From contig CM068839.1 in NCBI GenBank assembly GCA_028554795.2, forward strand, positions 45,009,117-45,073,116: a DNA stretch of 64,000 nt, given 5' to 3'. The notes below the pieces were generated by a model. It worked only from the letters and a program-made list of their open reading frames with translations, was not told the origin of the DNA and searched no databases. The DNA is from Sinohyriopsis cumingii (Eukaryota; Mollusca; Bivalvia; Unionida; Unionidae). Below are positions 39,090 to 49,194 of the stretch, piece after piece; positions within the stretch are counted from its first letter, which is position 1, and each line of letters begins with the position of its first letter. The position numbers and the translations under genes were made by a program.

Positions 39090-39640
39090 AAAAAATTGAC
39101 TGGACGGCCTTTTAGACCCATATTGTGCAGGTCATTAATTTATTCCCTACCTTCATATTGTATCATAGTCCTTTTCCAGATCCAGGAAAACAGCCATTAA
39201 ATGTTCGTTCTATATAGAAACCGTCGCGAATGAACGTTTTAAGTCTATCCAGATGATCGTTGGTACTTTGACTATATATGAACCCAGTTTATGAAGGAGA
39301 TTTTAAATTGTTAGTCTCCAAATACTCGTCAAAAGAATAGGATGGTAGTAAATATGATCTGCGTTATCTTTACCTGGTTTTGGAACATGTATTAACAATA
39401 ATTACTTTTCATGTTTTTCATCTACAATCTGTGGTCGATAAAAAATTGAGAATTTCCAAAACAGCGATTATTAATCAGTATTTCGGTAGGAGTTTTGTAA
39501 ACTGCCAATGCACTTCGTCAGACCCGTTGGGTGTATCTTGGGCCTTGCTTAAAGCATTCATAAATTCAAAAACTGAAAACCTGAAAACGGTTGATTATTA
39601 TATTGTGAATTATTTTTTTGTGAATTCATTTTGAGTTTTC
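39090..39640 (-). pseudogene. LINE reverse-transcriptase fragment (fingers/palm)
   Basis: Minus-strand frames with shifts give SKAQDTPNGSDEVHWQFTK, PKPGKDNAD (plus 39,362-39,383) followed by Y.PI.LTS, YLETNNLKSPS, DRLKTFIRDGF, then the palm motif A as VFLDLEKDYDT (plus about 39,160-39,190) and LHNMGLKGRP. Order and spacing are those of RT blocks 0 to 3 in non-LTR elements. Several stops. The RT catalytic YxDD box is not present in this fragment. Confidence 0.75.
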
Positions 39641-39689
39641 GGCCTTCGAATATTTGCTGAATAATTTTTGTAATGGTATATTTTTAATA

Positions 39690-40060
39690 TTTTTCAGACG
39701 ATTCCAAATTAGGAATAACCATAGGAGCAGTTCCCTCTGGAAACCCTGTGTTAGCTGATTGTAATACTTTTATTGCGACAACCCTTGTTCATTTACAAAT
39801 AGTGACAACAAAAATGGAAATAAGAGTTGGATCATTATTTTCAAAACCAAAGAAAGGGGAAAATTGGTCCAAATATTATTCCTATTTCTCGAACTACCAA
39901 ACACGTTGGTATCTATATGGGATCAGAGAAGGGCTGCATAGCAAAAGTAGAAAATGCGTGTTTAAAAGGAAGAAAATCACGTAAGTTCATTGTCGGGATT
40001 GGGAAAAAACTTTCTGGTCTACATCATTGTGATACATCAAGACTGTTGGCATATTAACAC
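39690..40060 (+). pseudogene. LINE fragment on the opposite strand: RT palm/thumb
   Basis: Plus-strand frames contain an FSDDSK palm-like start (about 39,695), then KIGPNIIPISRTTKHVGIYM (about 39,855-39,915), GSEKGCIAKVENACLKGRKS and a short continuation to 40,056. The TTKHxGIxxG...CxxKGR pattern is that of a separate LINE lineage I have seen in molluscs. One frameshift near 39,855 is needed. Clade not assigned. Confidence 0.5.
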
Positions 40061-40911
40061 ATTCAAAGCGACTAGTGCATCAGTACATTCAAAATTGTAC
40101 TTCATTCACAACACAACTGGAATGCATTCGGAATACCATATACGTTTGGACTTGTGATATAATTTTAGGACCATTTGGGACTTGATTCACAAGGTTTAAA
40201 ATCCTTTTCAAAGTTTCACTTTGTATTCTAGGTAAATAAATTATTCGTTAAATTTTAGAAAATAATTTTTTTAATATCTTTTCTGTTACTTAGTTTAAGT
40301 CCATTGAGTCGCAGCAGACAAGAATGGTTCATAATTCTTCAAAACAAGAATTAGCCTGGGGTTTGTTTGAGCCAACTAATGTATTGCTTCAATATAAGAC
40401 TGACACCTTAACCTCATAGAAATATTAGTATTCGGAATAGTTCTGTCCTTATTCTGATGCTTAGTTGTTAATCCCATCGCAATCAGAAATAACGTGCCTT
40501 TTTCTTGCAATAAGTGCAACTCTAACGAGATACCGATTTCTGATCAGTCTTATAAAACGTTTGGTTTCTAAAAGTTGTGCCAGACTGAGATTTGGAAATA
40601 CTTGTATGCGGCAGACTTGAAGTTTTATAAAAGAAACCGAACAAGAGTGCGTCTTACTGACAAATGTATCATATATAATCAAGAATGTCTTTGAATGAGT
40701 CCTCGATACTCACAAAGTAGTGTTTTAATTTTAAAAAATCAATGAGCACTTTGTTATTTCGATGAATAATTTAAACTACATGATTCCTATACAGTTGTAT
40801 CTGAACTCAACTAAACGTGATTCCATCGACTAATCTTATGAAAGGAATGAAACTATTGAGGTTTGAGAGACAGGAAAATAAAGTCTGCTCGCTTGAGTGT
40901 GTGAAGGCACT

Positions 40912-40915
<4 letters not shown>
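40061..40915. other. AT-rich DNA with no recognisable feature
   Basis: Nothing supported. Confidence 0.5.

Positions 40916-40959
<44 letters not shown>
40916..40959. repeat. (GA)n microsatellite
   Basis: About 44 bp of AG repeats. Confidence 0.97.
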
Positions 40960-40960
<1 letters not shown>

Positions 40961-43790
40961 ATTATGACTGTACGTCAGTGTCTGCATGTGAAAAAGTTAA
41001 TAAAATTAAGAAAGATATTTGCTTTTAAAATATATAATAAAAAATTAGCGAAAAAAAGTACATTCCTCTTTATCATTTTTGTAACAGTCTCCGTCGAAAA
41101 AGCATAAAAAGCAAGAGAATTAATGACTAAATAATAGGCAGCTAAATGCTAAATATAATTCTTAACCGGTTTATCTGCAAGCGTTTAGATTTTAGCAATT
41201 TACCGTAATGACGGGTCTTTCTTTCATGTGAAGAATTTCGATAAGCCTATTGTCGGCCTTACTCAGTGACGACTCGGTCGTCAAGTATTGAATTTGATTC
41301 GCATGCTGTTAGGACATTTCTTGATCAAGGACTTGCCGATAAGCATAATACGATATTTTCTAACCGTAAACGGTCTGGCCCAGCGTCTGTCATGATGTTT
41401 TTTTAATATAAATCACGACCACAGGCTATTTATGGACCATATATGTTAACATTTTATGGAATCTAACATCCAAAATAAATGTCTAAGTTTCATTTGAGTT
41501 TAGTTGTTATGAGATGTCTTATTTTAGTGAAAAATCGAAATTTATGATCACATATATGTTTCGGTCATTATAGTAAAGGAATTCTACTTTGCGAAATCAT
41601 GTATAAAAATGTAGGCAACATTGACTTGGCGTTAGATCAACGTAACTTTAAGGACTGGAAACAGAAAGTCATCATGATACAGCGAAATATCCCCTTTATT
41701 CCACCCTCTCCGAGAAAGTATATGACGGCGCAGCTTATCTCATAATTGCAGTGTTACATGCGATAATAATGAAACAGATACACGCCGTCTATTTAGCATT
41801 CAAGGAATGAAGTAAACATGACGAAATGTATATCGATAGAGGCAAAACAGCTTGTAGTCGTTGTCTAAGGATTAAAGGTTTAAATAATATTATCTTCTAT
41901 GAATTATTAATCAGGAGACCAGTTTTCATCAGATCAAGAGATAAAACAAGGAAAGGTCAGTATGTCTACCAAAGTAGAGAGTAAATCTCCGTATTTTCGT
42001 TCTTGTATCCGGTTGTTTGGGTGATCAATGCCTTTTTATTGACCTTGCCAAACTGTAATAGAATGTGAGGGGAATGATGTGGCAGAAGATTGTTTATCAG
42101 AAACTTATATTCATTATCCTGTAAACAAAGCTTGTACAAGCTGATAAATGTATCTGCCATGCAGTTTTGCCAGTCTGCCGTTGTTGGAGCATTATAACAC
42201 AAGATAATTAATATTTGTTGGGAATTTCCTTCCAAACTTCATCGGCTATATGGTTAGTTTTGTACTTAGAGCAACAGGTAGAAATGAACACAAAATATGT
42301 GAAAAGTGAAATGGTTTCTTACAGTTGTTGTACTTATGGTTGATCTGTGATATATTTCTTGACCTGTACACGTTTTTATAGTCAGAAACGTTTCTATAAT
42401 ATACACACTAGCTTCTGCTTACACGAATGATCATTATATGCGCTGTAATTTAACACAAAAATACATAAAATCGCTTCACTTCAGCTTATCACTGTTCCCA
42501 TATTTTTGACAAAAATCTATCGCCAATCAGTGTCTTTAGTTGTTATTTTTTACTAAAAAGCCTTTATTGCACTCTCCAAAAATACATGCATTCACCCATT
42601 CTAACATTGGTAAAAGATATACTGATTCACAGATGTTGGTATATTACCGGGTACATTAGAACCTTGAAATACGCATATGGCATTTCAATTTTCTCTTCAA
42701 GATCTTCTGCTAGCTACAGGTTTGACCAATACATTTTGTGCATAAGATAATATTTCAGAAGCAAGAAATATGCTCTGCTTTTTTAAAACCAAATAAGGGT
42801 AGCTATTTTCCATTAATCTTAAACGGCACTGTTGCTTTCTAAAATGTTGATGTATTATACAAGGCAAGCTCATATATCATATGGGTATTGAATTCAGAAA
42901 TAAAGTTGATTCCAAGATCATTAAATACATAACAAAGAATCTGATTTCAGATAGTGTCCGTCTGGTATTGACCTCTGCTGAGACCATCACGGAACTATAC
43001 AGAAAGTCAATAAACTCCTGCTTGTCAATACATTTCCTCATAGAGCGCAGACTTGTCATGCGGTGGTTTGTCTGGGAAATTAGTTGCAGAATATTGGAAT
43101 TCTAAATTAACGTTTGCCGTAGATATTTCAAGATTTCAGAGGCCACAATGCTGGCAGTATTTCTAATTAGAACAAAAGCCAAATTACTTTCATCAAGGTG
43201 TGAAATGTATCACAAACCGGCATTAAAATCAAGTAAGAACAAATATACTTTAGTTTGCTATCAAAGTTCCTAGCAGAGGGGCTTTGTTATAGCGCCCACT
43301 TAGAACACGTCACTAACGGAGTAAATTAATGTTGAATTAGATGTCAGTTTCATAAGGGAATTACATTCTTTGAACACCTTTGATTGCCTATCAGTTAATT
43401 TGATATAAATTTTACTTGTATCCATTGTGAGTGCTCGTTTGCTCTTTTCACACAGACTGAAATAATTTGCTAGTATTAATAAAAGTAGAAACAATGATTG
43501 TATAAAAACTATATTTGTCATCCTCATGAAATGAACGTACTCAGTAGAGGGTCAATTGTTTCACCTTCAATTACATTTTTTTCTGTGTTATACCTTTGTC
43601 CTGCATCCTCCACTTTCTTGCCGACAGTGATTCATAGATTTTTCTTCATTTGTAAATATAAAAGTTATGTTATCCACGAAAAGGTTGAGGATATAATTGT
43701 TACACTAAAATTGTATCCGACTTAAAGAATGTTTTCACTTGATTTCACGAAATGAAGTAATCTGTCATTTATCACAACAACAAATAATTC
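40960..43790. other. AT-rich DNA with no clear feature
   Basis: A minus-strand frame at 41,966-42,235 has exon-like composition but no clear donor or domain. Otherwise nothing. Confidence 0.45.
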
Positions 43791-44247
43791 GTGTCGTACG
43801 AGTCGTACGAGGCGGCTAAGTAGAGGCAACCTGTTTGCCGTGTGTTGCGTCCCGTGTCGGTGGAGGAAAGTATCCCGGTATTTGAGCAGAAGCTTTCCGA
43901 TGCAATACACTACTTTGTCTTCTACGTCTTCTAGACTGGTGGTTGGGATGAGATCAGTCTCAACAAATCGGCTGGTCATAGGAAGTCTTTATTTACTCGC
44001 TCACTCACTTTATCTTTCTCCTTGTATCTCTCTTGATACCACCGTTGCCCCTACAGCCTATTCTTTTAGCTTTCTATTTCGCAATTCTTGGAAGACTTCC
44101 GAGAAGGCAGTGACCTAACGGGTTGATTGGGAGGTAATTTTACCGACTGAGTATAACATATGTGTATCCCTGGCACATGAAAAGTGTCCCCTTGTTAGGC
44201 TCCATGGTAGGCAGTGAGCACGTGTGCTGAATTTGAAACAAACCAGC

Positions 44248-45010
44248 ATGGATAATTACAAAAAAAATCATGACAAACGAAAGAAAACTGTATCTGACTC
44301 AGATGACGAACAATGTAGTGTGGAGTCATTCCAACGCTTCATGGTTATATAATCAAAAGATTATACAATCAAAAGAGCCTTCAAGACGGCTTGTGTCACT
44401 CTCTCCGCTTGTAATTGAAAAGTCCATTACAGGATCGATCGGCACACCAAAACGTGTAACAAATTAAATCGGGCTGCCTTCTAGTTGAGCGTGAGCGAGG
44501 ATGACAAACAAACAACATCCATAAAATGAAAACTTTCGTCGATATTCCAATAACCTCATTCGCTCACGCAACACATAATATGTCCAAATTCGTGATTCCT
44601 GTCGTGACTTGGCTGGAATTAGCGACACAGATATAATCGAAAAGATGAAAAGGAAGGTGTCACTGCGGTCAGTAGAATACGTGTTAAACGTAACAACATC
44701 CTGCAGGACACCAACACCATAGTACTCACTTTTAAAAAACAAACAGTACCCAGAGTGAACACATTTGGCTTTTTGCAAGGGAAGGTTGAGATATACATAC
44801 CGAACCCACTTCAATGCTATAAGTGTCAAAAATATGGCAATCATGAAGACCGATGCTAAAATAAACAATATGTGGCCGATGCGGAGACCATTTCCATCAA
44901 GAATGTGAGTGTAGAGCAACTCCGCATTGCGACAACTGTGGAAAGGAGCACCAAGCCAGTTCAAAGGATTGTTATACCTGGAAAAAGGAGAAGGAAATAC
45001 AGAGGGTAAA
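44248..45010 (+). pseudogene. LINE ORF1 (gag-like) with zinc knuckles
   Basis: The ATG at 44,248 begins an acidic/basic N-terminus (KKTVSDSDDEQCSVESFQRF) that stops after 34 codons. Further frames carry CRLLVE-like and VLTFKKQTVPRVNTFGFLQG segments leading to a zinc knuckle CYKCQKYGNHEDRC (44,815-44,856), in which the histidine is one place later than the usual CX2CX4HX4C, and a second Cys/His cluster CDNCGKEHQASSKDC (44,938-44,972). Gag-like ORF1 proteins bind the LINE RNA. Several stops and at least two shifts. Confidence 0.7.
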
Positions 45011-45498
45011 ATAGATTACTGATATTCCCTATCTAGAGGCCGGAAAGCTTTTACAGGCAATAAACATCTGTTCCTGGCCCAGCTTTCCCCACTGTAGTGA
45101 AAAACAATCCGAAAACAACGAAGGACGCTCAAACGCAAACAGATCCACCCGATTCATATTCAAGCTGTAACATCCCCCCAATTACCAAGCACAGAAAAGC
45201 ACGGCATCTACATAAACAACTTTCAATAATACCTCACCAGCGAAATCACTAAAGACTAAAAAGAAATCTGAACAATTAGGCCCAAAATGGGTCAGATGAC
45301 CCCATTTAACTATTTAATAAGTTTGAAGGCACTGAGAACATGTATGCAGAAGACACTGTTCCATGTGCTCAACGCGGCTTCAGACCCACCACCAAAATAT
45401 TCACCCCCCGTACATCTTCCAGAGAAATAACCACACAGATCGCCCCCGCGAAAGGTCTAGCCTAGCTTCACAATCTTCACCTGAAACTTATAATGACG

Positions 45499-45722
45499 TA
45501 TGCCATCATACAATGGAACTCTCGAGAACTTAAAGCCAGCTGTAATGATATTCTTATGTTGTTAAACGAACATGATCCTGCAGTACTATACCTTCAATAA
45601 ACATTCTTGAAAGATATGTATAACATCACACTTAAATACTACTCCTTGTTTAACACATTCTTTCAAAATGTTAACAGGGCCTCAGGAGGAGTTTCTTTTG
45701 TTGTGAACAATACAGCTCCTTA
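45499..45722 (+). pseudogene. LINE ORF2 start: N-terminal endonuclease remnant
   Basis: Frame reading YAIIQWNSRELKA, then LLNEHDPAVLYLQ*TFLKD, and ASGGVSFVVNN. This is the start of an apurinic-type (exonuclease/endonuclease/phosphatase) domain that nicks target DNA. A stop replaces the catalytic glutamate expected right after LQ. The remaining endonuclease is missing. Confidence 0.7.
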
Positions 45723-45739
45723 AAGCGCAATCCTTTTAA

Positions 45740-47560
45740 ACACATACGTGCAGCTCCAATGACCATGTGGTAAGACTAGAAACATTTATTCGCGATGCTG
45801 TTATCAAAAATGAATATTTAGTAACGGTTTATTTTGATTTAGAAGAGGCCTATGACACGACATGAAACTACGTTATACTGAATGACCAGAATGATCTGGC
45901 TCTATTAGGCCGTTGCCCTCTATTGTATCGAACTTTCTCTCAAACAGGACATTCAAGATAAGCATGAGTTCTACTCTCAGATATGTACAAGCAAGAGATG
46001 GATGTGCCAAATGGCAGTATTTTATCTGTAATGCTTTACAACATCAAAATTTATAGTATTACCAAGTGCCTAGCTCCTGGTGTGGATTGTTCTCTATACG
46101 TTGACGATTTCTTAATATATTACCGATCAAAGCACATACATGCAATTGAAAGACAACTACGAAAAATATAAACAATATTCAAATTTGGGCCAATACCAAT
46201 GGTTTAATTTTTTTTTGAAAGTCAAAAACAGTATTAATGCATTTCTGTCAGTTACGAAAACACTTAATGAACCTATGCTCACACTGAACGGAACACCTAT
46301 ACCAGTTGTTAAGGAAACAAAATTTCTAGGTATTATCTTCGACAAAAAACTTATCTTTATTCCACACATAAAAAAAAGAAAGCTAATGTTTGAAATTTCT
46401 AGATTTACCTAAAGTGATAGTGCACACTGAATGTGGTGCTGATAGAAAAGTCATCTTCAGTTTATGTAGAAAGTTTATTCGCTCCAAACTGAACAATGTT
46501 TGCGATGATTTTGGTTTGGCCAGAAAGTCATATTTGAAGATGCTTGACCCAATTCATCATCAATTAATAAGACATAGGATCATTTAAGACATTCCCATGT
46601 GAATGCCTTCGCGCTGAAGCCAACAAACCACCTTTATCACATCGTAGAGAAATGCTTTCTGCATAGCATGCACTCAAATTAAGATCAAACTGTCTGAACC
46701 CTGCTTTGTCGGCTGTTTTTCAACCCAAATACAAAACCGTATACGAAATAAAACAAGCAAACGCCACACCTTGCTTTGTCATTAGATTATCACCCAGCCT
46801 TGACAGTATAAAATTTGATCTTTCTAAGATTCTAAAACATCCATCTCCGAAACACATACCTGGCTACGTAAGCAGCCAGAAGTTTTGTTTTACTCTACAC
46901 GATGGAAAAAAATCGGATAAAACCTTTCTATCTTCCACAACTCTTATCAGGAGCTCCTCACCGATTTAGAATATTACACAATAATTTATACTGATGAATC
47001 AAAGGTTGAGTAAAAGGCTGCTGCAACCTTTGTTGGTGGAAAACACACAACAAATGGTACATCGATATTTTCAGCCGAAATCAGAGCAATAGACCTTGCT
47101 CTGCAATATATCGAAAACAAACGTATTTCAAACAAACATCATCTTCTCCGGCTCACTATCAGTAATACTGCAGTCACTACACCATAGCAAATTGGACAAT
47201 CGATTATTAACCAATATCATCATAATAATACTGAGCTGAATACCTCCCACAGTATAGTATACTATTGGTTACCCAGCCATATTGGTACTATAGGTAATAA
47301 AAAAGGAGATCGCGCTGCTGAAATCGTCCTCTCCTTTGAACCATCTGATTTTAAAATAATTTATACTGATTTTAAAGCTAGTATCAACGAGTCTATGAGA
47401 ATGGACCCCTTACTACAGAACCATCCGTATGGAGGAGGTCGTCAATGCAAGAATAATTAGAATTAGTCATACATATATAACCCACACCCACATGCTAAAA
47501 GGCAAAAAAACCAACAGAGTACGTTACTTGCAATAGGCCATTCACTGTTAAGTACTTTAT
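45740..47560 (+). pseudogene. LINE ORF2 remainder: reverse transcriptase and RNase H remnants
   Basis: RT: VYFDLEEAYDTT (45,826-45,861), QEMDVPNGSILSV (about 45,990), and an intact catalytic SLYVDDFL (YVDD codons 46,097-46,108). Thumb: LNGTPIPVVKETKFLGIIFD (about 46,285), SYLKMLDPIHHQ (about 46,530). RNase H: IIYTDESK (46,981, usual G changed to E), SAEIRAIDLALQYI, YYWLPSHIGTIGNK. Frame changes and stops throughout; not functional. Confidence 0.75.
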
Positions 47561-47991
47561 AATAGTGTTTCGACCTACAACCTATGCGCGATCAGTACTA
47601 CAATGTGCTTTGACATGATAGAACGTTTTGATACAATAAACGTCACTTGTATTTTGGAATTATTGAAAGAAGTAAAGATTTATTCTAAGATATAACCTTT
47701 ATGATATCACCTTGAGCATTTGTATGCACTGTCTATACCGTCCTTCATAATCAATACATTTTGATCTAAATGTTCATTAGCACAAACCATTTACATTCGC
47801 TGTTGATCGGGAAGCTTTATATATTACCCATATCATGTTATCGTTTTACTTTTAACTGTTTGACATTTCTATCGCTGGTCGATAAGAAACCTTTGATCCC
47901 TTTAAAATAATCTTACATATAACCTTTTGTATGGCGCTAAATAGTCTAACAGTGCTGATGCGCCATTAAAATACAATCAATCAATCAACCG

Positions 47992-48275
47992 TCAAAATGC
48001 CATGGATGGTTAATTCGTGCTGTATGGGTTATCACATTACCATTAAAGTGCCATGGCTGGTTAATTCGTGCTGTATGAATGTTATAAGAAGCCCATCAAA
48101 AGTGCTATGGCTGGTTAATTCGTTATGTATGCATGTTATCAGATTACCATCAAAGTGCCATGGCTGGTTAATTCGTACTGTATGCGTTATAAGATCACCA
48201 TCAAGGTGCCCTGGCTGGATAATACGTTATGTATGCATGTTATAAGATTACCATCAAAGTGCCATGGCTGGTGCT
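47992..48275. repeat. ~56-bp minisatellite, 5-6 units
   Basis: Units contain TGCCATGGCTGGTTAATTCG, T(G/A)CTGTATG..TTAT and AG(A)TTACCATCAAAG. Unit length varies by a few bases. The array begins directly at the (AATC)n tail of the preceding LINE. Confidence 0.9.
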
Positions 48276-48279
48276 GTAA

Positions 48280-49020
48280 GTGTTTTTGAACTCGTTCATT
48301 TTTAAATACTTGAGTGAGATTTCCAGATTTGTCTTTTCATTTAAATATTTTACCCAATTATATAAAAAACATGGGTTATGTCCAATTAGATATATAGCTA
48401 CCGTCTGAAAGAGGAAAGTCTTTACCTGGCATTTGTCCACACGTATATACATGTACAATGCATTTTCTGACGAACTATCCATTGATTTTTTTAGCTCTGG
48501 ATAAAACACAGATCAAAAGGACTAGTTGAATAATAGACTCTTATACTCATAATAATTAATTAAGACTCCGATAAATAACAATATACTGTTACGTAATTCG
48601 CATAGTTATATATGTTCTGGACAATGAACTTGGGCTGATACTTCTAGCAAGGAGAATAAAGTTTGAAAATTAGAGTCATCAGTGATCTTATATGCCCATA
48701 GGAATAAATCCCAGAATTGATACATTTGAAAGGAATTTCAATATATTAAGGAAACAAAATTAAATAACAGTGTGGTAAAAAAAGATTCCGTGCTCAAATC
48801 TACAACGTCAACAAACAGCTGTGGATGACAAACAAATGAAGGTCGCAGTAAATGGATTTCAGCATATTAGTCATCTGTTGATAAAAAAAATATTCACCAG
48901 CTTAAAGCAGATAAGAACAGATGGAAAATTTATGTTTTTAGATCGCATTCAAGAGCACGTTATGATACACGACCTTATAGAAGATGTTGATTTACAAAAT
49001 ACATTTCTTCTTCCTTTCAT
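48280..49020. other. AT-rich DNA with no recognisable feature
   Basis: Nothing supported. Confidence 0.5.
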
Positions 49021-49023
49021 GAA

Positions 49024-49190
49024 GGGTCACCGGGTGGCAGAATGGTCTAAAGCGCTTCCGTTTACCGATCTCTGCCATCTCAACGAGAGAAACAAATCGA
49101 TTGAATAATAAGCTAAATTGTTAATGGTATGTCCCTTACATGCCTTGGCCACTTTAAAGGTTGGCAAAATAAAAGAAGAATACAAATCCT
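49024..49190 (+). mobile_element. Possible SINE with leucine-tRNA-like head
   Basis: GGTCACCGGGTGGCAGAATG then GTCTAAAGCGCTTCCG at 49,025-49,060 resembles the 5' half of a tRNA-Leu-type head, with an A box (TGGCAGAATGG). No good B box follows. The segment ends near an A-rich TTGGCAAAATAAAAGAAG. Confidence 0.4.
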
Positions 49191-49194
49191 TTTT

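Larger units (their letters stand above)
43800..47990 (+). mobile_element. Degenerate I/Nimb-like LINE with both ends but an internal deletion
   Basis: Order on the plus strand: 5' untranslated part (about 43,800-44,247), gag-like ORF1, endonuclease start (about 45,499), RT palm (45,826-46,108), thumb, RNase H (about 46,981-47,340), and a 3' end with TGGCGCTAAATAG (about 47,931), GCGCCATTAAAATAC and (AATC)n at 47,975-47,988. Coding parts carry many stops and shifts. The endonuclease stops near 45,722 and RT resumes about 20 bp later at a point several hundred codons further on, so a large internal deletion is evident. An intact relative would be near 6 kb from general knowledge of the group. 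Confidence 0.8.

Noticed and set aside
41966-42235. 89-codon minus-strand frame (LYKLCLQDNEYKFLINNLLP)
   Set aside because: An acceptor-like CAACAACGGCAG exists but the possible donors are poor and no domain is recognisable.
43840-44118. 92-codon plus-strand frame
   Set aside because: Located in the 5' untranslated part of the LINE and without motif; compositional artefact.
44464-44964. 166-codon open frame on the minus strand
   Set aside because: It lies antisense to the gag-like ORF1 of the LINE at 43.8-48.0 kb, whose zinc knuckles are on the plus strand; it is a shadow.
49024-49100. Functional tRNA-Leu gene
   Set aside because: Only the 5' half resembles a tRNA; no acceptor stem partner or B box.
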